Positions 40,806 to 51,381 of a DNA stretch of 64,000 nucleotides are shown piece after piece (the stretch's first letter is position 1; each line of letters starts with the position of its first letter). The position numbers were made by a program, and so were the translations under genes. The notes beneath the pieces were generated by a model. It had not been told where the DNA came from, did not search any database, and saw nothing but the letters and a program-made list of their open reading frames with translations. Source of the DNA: Kiritimatiellia bacterium (lineage in GTDB: Bacteria > Verrucomicrobiota > Kiritimatiellia > RFP12 > UBA1067); the NCBI GenBank assembly GCA_017405115.1, contig JAFRBA010000020.1, forward strand, positions 1-64,000, in the 5' to 3' direction.

Positions 40806-43800
40806 ATGAAAGGTCTGGTTGCCGCGGCGCTGGCCGCGCTGGCGACGCCCGCGCTTTGCGCCGTCGCCCCCAAGGTCGGCGTCACCGTGGCGCTTCGCTC
40901 CGGCTACGGGCCGCAGCAGTACATCTCGAACGCCGCGTTCAAGTCGCGCCCGATCGTCGAGGAGATGGACAAGTGCGGAGTCGACCTCTGCTGGTACGAG
41001 GGGTGGAAGAAGGACGACGCGCTGAAGAGCCTGAAGCAGTTCAACTGCGTGTGGCTCATAATAGACCACGAGGACCGCTGCCCGTATCCGGCGGCGGAGA
41101 CGGCGGCCGCCCTGAAGAGATATGTCGAGGCGGGCGGCGGGCTTGTCATCTCGCACAGCACGGGGCGCTATCCCGAGGCGCCGGTCGACGCCTACTGGCG
41201 CGAGGTCTACGCGGCGTTCGGACTCGGGCTCCTGCAGGAGGAGATTGTTGACCCTGCGACCTCGCGACACGAAGACAAGTACTACGACATGTTCTTCACG
41301 GACTCCTTCGCCGACCATCCGGTGACGAAGGGCGTGCCCGGGCTGTGGCTGCCGATGCGCCGGACGGTGCCGACTTGGGGCGTCGTTGCGACGCGCCCGT
41401 CGCAGGAATGGACGGCCGTCGTGACTGCGGGGCCTGGCGGGCGCAGCCATCCGCGCGATCCGATCACGAACGCGCTCCAGCCCGACAAGCCCGGCACTTA
41501 CGCCCCCGGCTCCAGGCCGCCGATAGTGCTCGTCCGCTCGCTCGGCAGGGGCCGCATCGTCTTCGAGGCCATCCACAAGGACAGCTGCGGCTGGGCCTAT
41601 AACATCGACCGCTGGCCGAACCTGGTCGAGCGCTCGGAGATCGACGGCAGGCGGTCTGACGCGGTCAAGCTGCTCGAGAACGCGTTCAAGTGGGCGTCGG
41701 AGCCGTCGGAGGGTGACGCTGGCTTCACGAGGAACTACAAGCCTGTCGAGCCTGATGCGCCTCCGTATTCCCGCAGCGAGCAGTTCGGGAAGCGTTGGGA
41801 GGAGAAGCGCGTCTGGAAGCCGTTTGCCGCGGTGCCTTTCAAGAATGGTGCAGTAGGCGTGGTGGGCGTCCACTCCGCCCATTCCGACGGCGAGTCGACG
41901 GTTGCCGAATACGTTGCCGAAGCGAAGCGCCTGGGTCTGTCGTTCCTCGTGTTCACCGACCCGCTGGCGAAGAGCAACCCCGAGAAGCTCGAGGCGCTGA
42001 GGGCCGACTGCGCGGCGGCGAGCAATGACGGGTTCTACTGCTGCCCGGGCGTGGAATACATCGACTCAGACGGCTACGAGTGGATGACGTTCTCTGACAA
42101 GACGTCGTGGCCGCAGAAGGAGGTGGTGCGCGACGGGGTCGCATACCAACTCTTCGACGGCAAGGTCATGCTCCAGCCGACGATCTACCGCAATCGCAAC
42201 CTCTACCGCGGCGGGCTTCTCAACATGAAGCGGCTTGGCGAGAGGGGCGCCTTCGACGTGAACCTCATGTGGGTCAACCAGGTGGTGCCGGTCGCATATG
42301 ACGTCGACAGGCCGATGTTCGACAACTTCCCCGAGTTCCTTGCGTCCCCGGAAAGCGCCCGCCGCGCCGCGACTGTCCCGTACACGCGCGTCAAGAAGGC
42401 GACCGACCTGGGCAGGGCCGCTGCTGCGTCGGCTCTCGTCTGCGACGACGTGGCCTCGGCGCGGAAGCTTGCCAACGCGGAGGGAAGCGGCGCGAACCGC
42501 ATTGCGGACCGGTTCCACGCCTGGGTCAGGCTCGGAAGCGGCATCGAGATCAAGGCGTTCGACTTCGTGCGCGTCCCGGGGACGGACGTGATGCAGTGCG
42601 TCGTCGCAGTGTCGTCGCCGGCGGGCCTGCGCGAGATATGCGTGCACGACGGGCAGAGGCGGATGCTGGCGCGCTTTGACGCCGCGGGAGAGCGCGACTT
42701 CTCCCGCGCGTTTACGTTCGAGTTCGACGTACAGTCGTATCCTCAGGTCGTGGCGACGGACAAGGCCGGCGCGCGCGCCGTGTCGGTCGCGAAGTGGCTC
42801 AACAACTACCACGCGGGGCTTCACCGTTGCGGGGACAACGCGAACCTGCTCGCGATCAACCCGAAGATCGTCATGTACATGAACTGGGACTCCATGCTCG
42901 CCCCCGCGTACCGCGACCTTTCTCTTCTTCCAAAAAATTACCACATTTCCGAGGCGTGTTTCTGGGAGAAGTTCGACAAAAGCCCGAGCCGCGAGCCGTC
43001 CGTGCGATTCCGCTCCCTCTGGAACACGCTCAGGATAGAGGGCGTCGACTATCCGAACAAAGGCGAGATGCCGTCGTCGCTGACGACGTTCCCGCTCGTG
43101 CAGCCCAACGTGGTGACCGTCATAGACCAGGTGCAGGGCGAATATTCCGTGGAGCCGCGCCACGCCCGGTACATAACTGCGCCGGTGCAGGGCAAGGTCG
43201 GCGAGAACCCGCACTGGAGGCTGCGGCACCGCACGTACCAGTTCTGCGACCGCGTCGACGGGTGGTGGCGCGCGGTGTACTACGAGAACGCTCCGGACTA
43301 CCGCGGCGGCTACACCGTCGTGGAGGGCGAGCTGGAGTTCCTGCACGACGCGACCATCGCCGAGCCGCTGTCGATCGTCCAGTTTTCCACGCGCAATCCG
43401 AAGGGGAATGTCTCCGTCATGCGCGGGGGGGGCGCGGCGAAGTTCGGCAAGGGATCGTGGCATGGGGTCTGCGGCAGCGAGAGCGAATGGTACGGGATAT
43501 TCGGACTCGACGGATGCGACGACGTCTGCATTGCAGAGCGCCGGATAGACAACGGGGTGGAGACGGTTCTGCAGGTCGGCGAGAAGGGCAGGAAGGTGAA
43601 GGCTGGCGAGAAGCTGCGCTACAGGGTCGCGATAGGCAGCTTCATCGAGCCGCCGCACGGCACGCAGTACTGCGAGTGGTTCATGTCGATGATGGACGGC
43701 TCGGGCTTCATGCACGACGAAGCGAGGGGGCGCGTCGCCGGCATCAACGGCATCCTGGACCTGGAGGCGAAGAAGGGCGAGGCGTCCGTCACGCTCGGCC

Positions 43801-44162
43801 CGACGTGGTTCATCCAGAACTATCCGGTCAGGGTGAGGGGGCTTGTGGACAACGGGAGCGCCTACTGGACGGACGGCGGCGACGTCGTGAAGCCGCTGGC
43901 GTTCCTGGACGGGCTTGCCTACGCCGCGGTGCCGCTTGAGAAGCGCAAGAGGTGGCGGTTCATGAACTTCTTCGCGGCGAAGAGCTCGGCGCTCAGGTTC
44001 TCTTACGTTCCGGCGATGCCCGGCCACGAGAAGGCCACGGTGCAGATAATGAACTCTTCGGGCAAGCCAGTCTCCGACGTCGTCTACAACCTCAAGGACG
44101 GCGGCTCGTTCAAGGTCGACGTGCCCGCCGGCGGAATGGTCGTGCGCGAACTCGGCCGCTAG
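40806..44162 (+). CDS. Large secreted protein with ThuA-like and PHP-like domains
   Basis: 1,118 residues. Signal peptide (MKGLVAAALAALATPALCA). Residues about 22-290 look like a ThuA/class-I-amidotransferase-like fold (VWLIIDHED, YVEAGGGLVISHSTGRYP). Near residue 356 begins a PHP-type metal-binding sequence (GVHSAHSDGESTVAEYVAEA, LSFLVFTDP). The expected H after FTD is a P and the HxH is distorted, so metal binding may be reduced. The long C-terminal half is beta-rich and unrecognised. It follows the beta-helix gene by 15 bp and ends a probable operon. Enzymatic role unknown. Confidence 0.55.
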   Translation: MKGLVAAALAALATPALCAVAPKVGVTVALRSGYGPQQYISNAAFKSRPIVEEMDKCGVDLCWYEGWKKDDALKSLKQFNCVWLIIDHEDRCPYPAAETAAALKRYVEAGGGLVISHSTGRYPEAPVDAYWREVYAAFGLGLLQEEIVDPATSRHEDKYYDMFFTDSFADHPVTKGVPGLWLPMRRTVPTWGVVATRPSQEWTAVVTAGPGGRSHPRDPITNALQPDKPGTYAPGSRPPIVLVRSLGRGRIVFEAIHKDSCGWAYNIDRWPNLVERSEIDGRRSDAVKLLENAFKWASEPSEGDAGFTRNYKPVEPDAPPYSRSEQFGKRWEEKRVWKPFAAVPFKNGAVGVVGVHSAHSDGESTVAEYVAEAKRLGLSFLVFTDPLAKSNPEKLEALRADCAAASNDGFYCCPGVEYIDSDGYEWMTFSDKTSWPQKEVVRDGVAYQLFDGKVMLQPTIYRNRNLYRGGLLNMKRLGERGAFDVNLMWVNQVVPVAYDVDRPMFDNFPEFLASPESARRAATVPYTRVKKATDLGRAAAASALVCDDVASARKLANAEGSGANRIADRFHAWVRLGSGIEIKAFDFVRVPGTDVMQCVVAVSSPAGLREICVHDGQRRMLARFDAAGERDFSRAFTFEFDVQSYPQVVATDKAGARAVSVAKWLNNYHAGLHRCGDNANLLAINPKIVMYMNWDSMLAPAYRDLSLLPKNYHISEACFWEKFDKSPSREPSVRFRSLWNTLRIEGVDYPNKGEMPSSLTTFPLVQPNVVTVIDQVQGEYSVEPRHARYITAPVQGKVGENPHWRLRHRTYQFCDRVDGWWRAVYYENAPDYRGGYTVVEGELEFLHDATIAEPLSIVQFSTRNPKGNVSVMRGGGAAKFGKGSWHGVCGSESEWYGIFGLDGCDDVCIAERRIDNGVETVLQVGEKGRKVKAGEKLRYRVAIGSFIEPPHGTQYCEWFMSMMDGSGFMHDEARGRVAGINGILDLEAKKGEASVTLGPTWFIQNYPVRVRGLVDNGSAYWTDGGDVVKPLAFLDGLAYAAVPLEKRKRWRFMNFFAAKSSALRFSYVPAMPGHEKATVQIMNSSGKPVSDVVYNLKDGGSFKVDVPAGGMVVRELGR

Positions 44163-44198
44163 CGGCCATGGCGCAAAACGCGCGCATAACTCGCGGGA

Positions 44199-44226
44199 TT
44201 GACAGGGGGAAGAAAATGTGTATAAT
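44199..44226 (+). promoter_or_regulatory. Promoter of the 44257 gene
   Basis: TTGACA (44199-44204) and TATAAT (44221-44226), 16-bp spacing, 30 bp before the ATG; the best consensus match in the window. Confidence 0.75.
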
Positions 44227-44256
44227 GTGAAAAACAATTGAAGAAAGGTGAAATCC

Positions 44257-47200
44257 ATGACAGCAGGCAAACTTTGTGAAATGCTTATCGTGGTGGTGCT
44301 TCTCGCTTCGTTTTCGGCTTCGGCGGCGAATCGCCACTGGGCGGGCGGGTCCTCCGGTTCTTGGACGAACAAAGCCTGCTGGGCGGAGAACTCGGTTCCA
44401 ACCAGTAGCGATACCGTCATCTTCGATACGGACGGTGACGTGTATGTTCGCACTGCGTCATCGGACTACAACCTCTATTGTGCGGCCATTCGCGTCGAGT
44501 CTGGCAATGTGTCGTTTTCCTCTGGCAGGACGCTTGGTTTCCAGAAGGGCTACTGCGGCGGCACGGGCGTCGTTTACGTAGCGGAGGGCTCGACGTTGTG
44601 CGTGACGAACTCGTGGGGTGGCGGCAACAAGGATACTCCTTCGTCGCGTGCGTGTCTGCGCAAGGAAGGCAAGGGCGTCTTCAAGACCACCAACAATCTC
44701 GGCTATTCGGATGCCAGCGGACCCTGGCCGTTCCCCACAATTGAGATTGCCGAGGGCTCAATCGAGATGCTCACGGAAGGGAAAAGCATTCGCTCACCGC
44801 GCACCATTGTCCGCAAGGACGCCTCGCTTATCTTGCGCGGATACAACTGTTTTTATAAAGACAACACAGGCATTGTCCAGGTTGACGAAGGCGGGCTTCT
44901 GGATATAAAGGCTTTCGGTACGCAGACCGTCGGCGGATTCGAGGGCGCAGGCCGCATCACGGGCGTTTCCGATGGCGTCAATCTGACGATGCGCATGGCA
45001 GAGGAGGACTGCGAGTTTTCCGGGACGATAGAGACAATCAGCGTGACGATCCCCAACACGGCGACCAAGCAGTTCGTCGTCGCCTCGTCGAATGCGCTGG
45101 CGTCAGTCGGTGCGTTCGCAACGTCCGGCTCTGCGCTTCAGTTCGCGCCTGGCATCGGAGAGTTCTGGGTCAAGAACCTGAGCGGCGCCTCGAGCGGATA
45201 TGGCGTCATCCCGACCGAGGACATGGCGGGTAAGCCTGTTGTCGTCCATGCCAGCATGTCAAAGTGCAGCTACATCATGAGCGCATCAGGCGCGGGCGAG
45301 CTGGCCGTCAACAACACGTGGGACCGCAGCGGCGGGACGTTTACGATCGGGACGAACACGACGATGCAGGGCGAACGGACGACGGCGATGAATTCCAATC
45401 AGACCGAGTTCACGCGGCCACGTTCCCAGGGGCTCTCGGCAGAATTCTCGAGCTCCGCAGCCGTCGTGGACGTGAACGGCGGCAAGCTGGCCGTCGGGCA
45501 TACGGGATCTGGCTGGAAGTCGCAGCTCAACACGATGAAGATACGCAACGGCGGCTCGCTTACGGTTTTCGTCAACCCTACAGCCAAGAACGACAAGTCA
45601 ATCTACATCGACGGCGGAGCATTGAATTATTCGTTTGCTATTTCCAGTTCGCGAGATTTCGGTTCAACCGATTATCCCTGGAAGGTGAAGGTCGGCGCTG
45701 CAGGGGCGGCATTCGGAGTTGACTACGTGCCGAGCTATGCATCGGGCCGCAAGCTAGGTCTCTACATGGCGGCCGATACAGACCCGGAGGTCGCGGCGGA
45801 CGGCGGCGCGACATACGATCTTCCAGTGATTGTCAACGTGAATCGCGCCCAGAATCTCAAGGGACCGCTCGCCCTGCTGAGCGGCACCTGGGCCGTCAAC
45901 GCCGACGCTTACAAGGACGGTGCGGGGACGGCGGTCGATACGCCGCTCGGTCAGGGCGACCTGGAGCTCGGGACCGTTCGCCTCGCGCTCAACGCCAAGG
46001 ACGCCACGCGCGTGACACCGCTCGCCGGCGGGCCGGGCGCAAAGCTTACCCTGAGCGGCGCGACGCGCATGACGCTCAAGTACGACAGCTCCTATGTGGC
46101 GCAGGCGGCCGTGATAGGACCTGAGGGCGGATCGGGCTGCCCGATCTCGAGCAAGAACGGCGGCGTTCTCTTCCTGCGGGCGCTCAACGACTCATTCGAC
46201 GGCTCGATAGGCGATGCGTCTGCAAGCGGCCAGGTCAAGGTGAACGGCACCGTGCCCGTCGATGCCGCCGGGCGTGTGACGCTTCCCGTCTTTGCGCAGA
46301 GCGGCAGCACGATCGACTTCTCCGCGTACGACGCGGAGAAGGGTTTCGTCGCCTTCGCGGACTACACGGCCTTTGCCGAGAGCGAGGCGTCGAACGTGGC
46401 GCTTGTCAATTTCGAGACTGACGCAAGCATAACGATATCCGAGGACAAGGCCGTAGCCGCGCTCAAGATCGCCGCCGACGCCAGCGGCGACAAGGCATTC
46501 AACATCGCGAGCGGCAAGACGCTGTCGATCGGATCGGGCGCTGCGGATGCGCCGGCATTAGTCATCCTGAAGCCGGCGGGGCAGTGGGGCAATGCGTCGA
46601 TCTCCGGCCCCGGCACGCTTGACTTCGGCGCGCGCCAGGCTGTCTTTGCCGTCGGCCGCGGCACCTCCTACGCCCATGCGCCGCACATCGGCGCCAAGAT
46701 CAGTACGACGGGAGGCGTAGCCTACGCGACGCCGATTCTCGACACGGTCTATCCGTGGGTCGCGACGGGCGGCTCAAACGACTACGAGGGCGGTACGTTC
46801 ATCAACGGCATTCAAGTGCGGCCAGAGAGCAATTCAGCATTCGGATGCGGCGTCGTGCGCGTCGGCGACGGCGAACTGGACGGCGGGCAGGTGTGCTTCG
46901 CGGCGGCTCGTAACATCACAAACGCCTTCAGCATCGCCGGCAACGGCGTGAAGTGGGCGACGATGAGCCCGGACCGCGGCGCGCTCTGGTTCTGCGCCGC
47001 GGCAACGCTGACTGGCCCGGTCGAGATCCGCCGCCGCGCCAGGATTTCCGCCTGCAAGGGCGATTACATCGCGAACGGCGGGCAGGGCACGTTCAAGGGC
47101 GTCGTCTCCGGCGGTGCGCTGCAGCTCATGAAATCGACCTTCCCGATCGTCTTCGAGGCGGCGAACACCTACACGGGCGGCACGGAAATCGTTTCCTCGA

Positions 47201-47895
47201 CACTCGTTCTCAAGGGCGCCGGCACGGCTGGCACGGGCACGGTGACGCTCGACAACGGCGTCCTGCGGTTCGAGAACACAGAGTCTATTACATTCACGAA
47301 CAAGGTTGACGGCGTAGGCACTATCGAGGTTGCCGGCACTGCGTCTGTCACGTTTACGGACGACAGCTTCAAGGCGCTCAGGTTCAAGACGCTCGCGCCG
47401 GGCTCGACGGTGGACTATCCGGCCTGCGACGACGCGACGTGCGTGGTCGGGGGCACGGGCTTCGACATCGATCTCGGGGGCGAAGACGTCACTGTCGCCG
47501 GCGTCAGCGGATCTGGCACGATCCGCGGCGGCGTCATGACGGTGACGGGCGAAATCAACCCGGGCGGATCGAATGCGGTCGGCACGGTGACGTTCGAGAC
47601 TGCGCCGGTGCTGACAGGCGTGACGCTTGTCGCCGAAACCGAGGGCGGCGATGTGGACAAGGTGGTCCTTGCGGGCGACGCGGACGTTTCGACGATGAAC
47701 CTCCGGATTGTCCAGATCGGGGAGATCGTGCCGTTCAGCCCGAGCGCGATCCTCTCCTGCGGCGGGACCCTGACGGGCGAGTTCGCGTCCGACGAGAGGC
47801 CGGCGCGCAAGAGCATGAACTACGAAGTCGGCTACGAGGCCGCCGCGGCGACACTCTCGTATGCCAGGCCAGGGGGTGTCTTGCTTGTCCGATGA
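44257..47895 (+). CDS. Secreted autotransporter-associated beta-strand repeat protein
   Basis: 1,212 residues. Signal peptide MTAGKLCEMLIVVVLLASFS, ending near ASAA. The mature N-terminus HWAGGSSGSWTNKACW is typical of PATR proteins. Strand repeats include NTYTGGTEIVSSTLVLKGAG near residue 970. No C-terminal beta-barrel is seen; the end YARPGGVLLVR is short. Probably a long surface beta-helix. Start at 44257 behind AAGAAAGG; a GTG three codons earlier is possible. Its stop overlaps the next start (ATGA). Confidence 0.75.
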   Translation: MTAGKLCEMLIVVVLLASFSASAANRHWAGGSSGSWTNKACWAENSVPTSSDTVIFDTDGDVYVRTASSDYNLYCAAIRVESGNVSFSSGRTLGFQKGYCGGTGVVYVAEGSTLCVTNSWGGGNKDTPSSRACLRKEGKGVFKTTNNLGYSDASGPWPFPTIEIAEGSIEMLTEGKSIRSPRTIVRKDASLILRGYNCFYKDNTGIVQVDEGGLLDIKAFGTQTVGGFEGAGRITGVSDGVNLTMRMAEEDCEFSGTIETISVTIPNTATKQFVVASSNALASVGAFATSGSALQFAPGIGEFWVKNLSGASSGYGVIPTEDMAGKPVVVHASMSKCSYIMSASGAGELAVNNTWDRSGGTFTIGTNTTMQGERTTAMNSNQTEFTRPRSQGLSAEFSSSAAVVDVNGGKLAVGHTGSGWKSQLNTMKIRNGGSLTVFVNPTAKNDKSIYIDGGALNYSFAISSSRDFGSTDYPWKVKVGAAGAAFGVDYVPSYASGRKLGLYMAADTDPEVAADGGATYDLPVIVNVNRAQNLKGPLALLSGTWAVNADAYKDGAGTAVDTPLGQGDLELGTVRLALNAKDATRVTPLAGGPGAKLTLSGATRMTLKYDSSYVAQAAVIGPEGGSGCPISSKNGGVLFLRALNDSFDGSIGDASASGQVKVNGTVPVDAAGRVTLPVFAQSGSTIDFSAYDAEKGFVAFADYTAFAESEASNVALVNFETDASITISEDKAVAALKIAADASGDKAFNIASGKTLSIGSGAADAPALVILKPAGQWGNASISGPGTLDFGARQAVFAVGRGTSYAHAPHIGAKISTTGGVAYATPILDTVYPWVATGGSNDYEGGTFINGIQVRPESNSAFGCGVVRVGDGELDGGQVCFAAARNITNAFSIAGNGVKWATMSPDRGALWFCAAATLTGPVEIRRRARISACKGDYIANGGQGTFKGVVSGGALQLMKSTFPIVFEAANTYTGGTEIVSSTLVLKGAGTAGTGTVTLDNGVLRFENTESITFTNKVDGVGTIEVAGTASVTFTDDSFKALRFKTLAPGSTVDYPACDDATCVVGGTGFDIDLGGEDVTVAGVSGSGTIRGGVMTVTGEINPGGSNAVGTVTFETAPVLTGVTLVAETEGGDVDKVVLAGDADVSTMNLRIVQIGEIVPFSPSAILSCGGTLTGEFASDERPARKSMNYEVGYEAAAATLSYARPGGVLLVR

Positions 47896-50800
47896 ACAAG
47901 GCAAAGGTGTACAAAAAGACGAACAAAATGAAGAATTCAATAATGGCCGGGATGCTGGCGCTGGGCGCGCTGGCGGCGAATGCTGATGTCCTCAAGGTGG
48001 CGGCGCCGCCGCGGCTTGACGGCAGGCTGGACGAGGCGGAGTGGTCGAAGGCGGACTGGGAGCGCGGATTCCTCAAGGTCTCCGGCAAGGACAAGACGCC
48101 GCCCGCCGACACGGAATTCGCGATTCTCGCGGATGCGGAGAACGTCTATGTCGGCATCAAGGCGCACCATCCCCGCCTGGGCGAGATGAAGGCGATGGGG
48201 AACCGTGCGATCTGGCAGTCGGAGGGCGTTGAGCTTTATTTCGCGCCGAGTGGCGAGACCTTTGACTTCTACCAGTTCTTCGTTTCCTACCAGGGACTCC
48301 AGTATGCGATGTTCTTCTCCGAAAACGGCAACATCCGCCCAGACCCCTATGGCCCGAAATGGTGGTTCAAGGTCGCCGACGGAGACAAATGCTGGACCGC
48401 CGAGGTCTGCATACCGCTGAGCGCGTTCTACATGACGCGCAATCCGGCGTGGAAGGACGGATGGAAGGTGCATGTCGGCCGCACTTTCGTAGACAATGCG
48501 GGGCAGCAGTTCTGCAGCTGGTCGGGCAAGGGCTACAAGAACCCCGAGGGCTTTCGCGTCGTGAAGGGGTTCCCGGTCCGCAGACCGGTCGAGGACGTCT
48601 GGGTCAAGTCCGTCGTTCCGAGCGTGACAGGCAAGAAGGGCGGCAAGGTCGCCGGCACTGCGAAAGTCATCGTCTATGCGTACGAGGGCGGCGAGGCGAC
48701 GATCGAGACGACGTTCTCCGAACCCGTCCAGGCGCGGCTTCGGAAGGGCGGGGACGTGGAGGTCGAGGTTCCCGCGCTTTTTCCGGAGAACGGACGCCTG
48801 CCGATGGACGTCAAGGTCGTCCGCGGCGGTGTTGAAGTCGAGCGCACCTATCCGGTCATCGTCGACTACCAGGCGATCCGCGTGAAGATTGCGACGCCCG
48901 CCTACCGCGGCAACTTCTATCCCGGCCAGAACTCCGGCACCGTCGCGGGCTCGGTCGCCGTGGCCGTGGACGGACCCGTTTCGGTGTCGCTGGAAGGCCC
49001 CGGCTTCGGCAAGAAGGCCGCGACGCTGCCGCCGGGCGGCGGCGACTTCTCCTTCGACACGAGGGGCTTCCAGGTCGGCGAGGCGGTCCTCGCGGTGACT
49101 GCGGGCGGCGAGACGTTCACGCGCAAGATCCGCAAGCTCGCGCCGCTTGGCAACGGACAGCACGTCTCGTGGATCGAGAACGGCAACCTCATCGTGGACG
49201 GCAAAGCGGTTCTCCGCCGCAACATGTACGCGGAGTACTACATGGGCGGCGAGGCGTTCAAGAAGAAATACGACGCCGACGACCTCTGCCAGACGAAGTG
49301 GCTGACGCAGATCGCGACGCTCGAGCCGGAGCGCGTCCTCAAGGGCATCGAGACGAGGGAGGCGATCCGCGACGTGAAGCCGTGCGCCGAGCTCCTCGCC
49401 AAGATCGGCGAACGTGTCGATAAGGGCCTGAAGGAGAGCAAAGGGGTCTACTACTACATCTGCGACGAGCCCGAGTGCCGGCAGATATCGCCAGTCTACC
49501 TCAGGCACATCTACGAGTACGTGAGCGAGAAGGACCCGTACCACGTGATCCTCACGTGCTCGCGCGCGGGCGAGAAGTACATCGACTGCGCGGACTGGTT
49601 CGAGACGCACCCGTATGTGAACGCCCACTACGTGAAGGGCCGGCGCGTCTACGGCCGCCCGTTCGGCCAGATGGGCGACTTCATCGACGCGTTCCATCCG
49701 GAGAGCCATCCCGACAAATGCGTCGGCGGCACGGGCACGTGCTTCAGCTACGGCGGCGATTCGGGGGACTACCCGACGTTCCGCGAGTATCTCGCGAACG
49801 CCTGGTGCGAGTTCCTTCGCGGGGCGAAGACTCTCTTCCCCTACGCCTACCACGACCTCGGCGACCGGGCGCAGATGTACGAGGGCACGCGCTACATATT
49901 CTCCAGCGCGGCGGCGCTCGAGGACATCCTGCTCTTCGGCAAGCGCCAGACGCTCGTCCGCACGGCGGACTACGAGGCCGCGCTCTGGACGATGCCCGAC
50001 GGCGAGAAGATGTTCTGCGTGCAGAACTTCCGCACCGAACCGACCGTCGCGAAGGTTCCCGGGCTCTCCGGCGCGTTCTTCGAGTTCCGCGGCGGACGGA
50101 GGTTTGAGATTCCCAAGTCCAACTCCGCCCACGAATTCCGCCTCGTCCCGCTTGAGTCCCTCGTCGCGACCACGAAGAAGCGGGATGCGGGCCTCAAGAC
50201 ATTTTCGGAAGTCCAGGCCGAGATCGACGCGGCGGAGAAGGAGCGCACGAGCCGCGACAACCAGCTTCTCATTCCGCGTCCCGTAGTGCTGGGCGGCTGC
50301 CCCGAGTTCGAGGCGTCGACTTCGACGCGGTCGAACGGCAAGCGCGAGCTCTTTGACGGCACGCGGGACGTAATCGCATGGTACGACCAGAGGAGCAAGC
50401 TGAAGTTCTACGAGATGTCGTTCCCGAAGTTCATGCCGGTCTTTTCCGAAATCACGGTCTATGGCAGCGGCATCAAGGAGCTGAAGGTCAAGATCCGCGA
50501 GGGGGGCGAGTGGAAGGAGCTTGCGCCGACGAAGGAGGAGCGGGGCGAGTGGAGCGTCCGCCAGGTCTTCGACCGCGACTATTCGTCCGTCAAGGTCCGC
50601 CTCGAGTTCCCTGGGACGAAGCGCGTCGAGCTGTACGAGATCGAGATGCCCGGCAAGGGCAAGGCGGCCCGTCCGGCGGCGGCATCCTCGGCTCCGCTGC
50701 TTGTGCGCAGGCCTGACGACTGGTGGGCGGTGACGGTGCCGGCGGGGCGGTCCGAGCACTTCTCCGCGAAAGTCCGGCGCGAGAAGGGCCAGAAGTACCT

Positions 50801-51371
50801 GTCGTTCGAGTTTCGGAAGCCCGAGCGCAAGCCGGGCAGATACCATGCCTGGAACCTTCACATGGGGAAGGTGTTCCTTGCGGGACAGGTGACGAACCCG
50901 ATGTCCGGGCTGTACACGCTTCGCCTGCCGGACTACGACGGCGAGCCGCAGACGAGCGACATGATCTTCCGCACGTACAACCTGGCGCTCGACATAGGCG
51001 ACGTCATCTGCTCGCGCGAGCCGCCGGCGAACCGCGTGGAGTTCGTCGAGAAGAACGGGCTCTGGGCTGTGCGCGTCACGCTGGCAGACCGCTGCGAGGA
51101 CATCTCGTGCAGGATATACCGCGACACCGGCATCCAGCCGGAGCCGTTTTCGGCGGACGGCAAGACGGCTTTCGACATGAAGGCGGTTGACGGGACCGGC
51201 AAGGTCTGGGTCGGCACGATGCCGATTCCGAAGAGCGGGCTCGTCCGCAGCGCCAAGGGCTATCTGCCGTGTCCGTTCGTCCGCGCGACGATCCTGGGCG
51301 GCTCCATCGACACGCCGCTCCTCACCTGGATATGTCGCCCGAAGGCCGCGGCGGACGTGCCCGTGAAGTGA
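47892..51371 (+). CDS. Secreted CBM9-like / glycosidase-like multidomain protein
   Basis: 1,159 residues from the coupled ATG at 47892, or 1,147 from 47928, which gives a tidier signal peptide (MKNSIMAGMLALGALAANA). Residues about 32-240 resemble a family 9 carbohydrate-binding domain (RLDGRLDEAEW, VYVGIKA, WTAEVCIPLSAF, GWKVHVGRTF). The middle (about 420-720) looks like a TIM-barrel glycosidase (NGNLIVDGKAVLRRNMYAEY, YYICDEPE, TFREYLANAWCEFLRGAK). A second CBM9-like stretch may lie near the C-terminus. GH family and substrate are not identified. It lies upstream of the two bifunctional enzyme genes, 10 bp from the first. Confidence 0.6.
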   Translation: MNKAKVYKKTNKMKNSIMAGMLALGALAANADVLKVAAPPRLDGRLDEAEWSKADWERGFLKVSGKDKTPPADTEFAILADAENVYVGIKAHHPRLGEMKAMGNRAIWQSEGVELYFAPSGETFDFYQFFVSYQGLQYAMFFSENGNIRPDPYGPKWWFKVADGDKCWTAEVCIPLSAFYMTRNPAWKDGWKVHVGRTFVDNAGQQFCSWSGKGYKNPEGFRVVKGFPVRRPVEDVWVKSVVPSVTGKKGGKVAGTAKVIVYAYEGGEATIETTFSEPVQARLRKGGDVEVEVPALFPENGRLPMDVKVVRGGVEVERTYPVIVDYQAIRVKIATPAYRGNFYPGQNSGTVAGSVAVAVDGPVSVSLEGPGFGKKAATLPPGGGDFSFDTRGFQVGEAVLAVTAGGETFTRKIRKLAPLGNGQHVSWIENGNLIVDGKAVLRRNMYAEYYMGGEAFKKKYDADDLCQTKWLTQIATLEPERVLKGIETREAIRDVKPCAELLAKIGERVDKGLKESKGVYYYICDEPECRQISPVYLRHIYEYVSEKDPYHVILTCSRAGEKYIDCADWFETHPYVNAHYVKGRRVYGRPFGQMGDFIDAFHPESHPDKCVGGTGTCFSYGGDSGDYPTFREYLANAWCEFLRGAKTLFPYAYHDLGDRAQMYEGTRYIFSSAAALEDILLFGKRQTLVRTADYEAALWTMPDGEKMFCVQNFRTEPTVAKVPGLSGAFFEFRGGRRFEIPKSNSAHEFRLVPLESLVATTKKRDAGLKTFSEVQAEIDAAEKERTSRDNQLLIPRPVVLGGCPEFEASTSTRSNGKRELFDGTRDVIAWYDQRSKLKFYEMSFPKFMPVFSEITVYGSGIKELKVKIREGGEWKELAPTKEERGEWSVRQVFDRDYSSVKVRLEFPGTKRVELYEIEMPGKGKAARPAAASSAPLLVRRPDDWWAVTVPAGRSEHFSAKVRREKGQKYLSFEFRKPERKPGRYHAWNLHMGKVFLAGQVTNPMSGLYTLRLPDYDGEPQTSDMIFRTYNLALDIGDVICSREPPANRVEFVEKNGLWAVRVTLADRCEDISCRIYRDTGIQPEPFSADGKTAFDMKAVDGTGKVWVGTMPIPKSGLVRSAKGYLPCPFVRATILGGSIDTPLLTWICRPKAAADVPVK

Positions 51372-51381
51372 AGGAGGAGAA

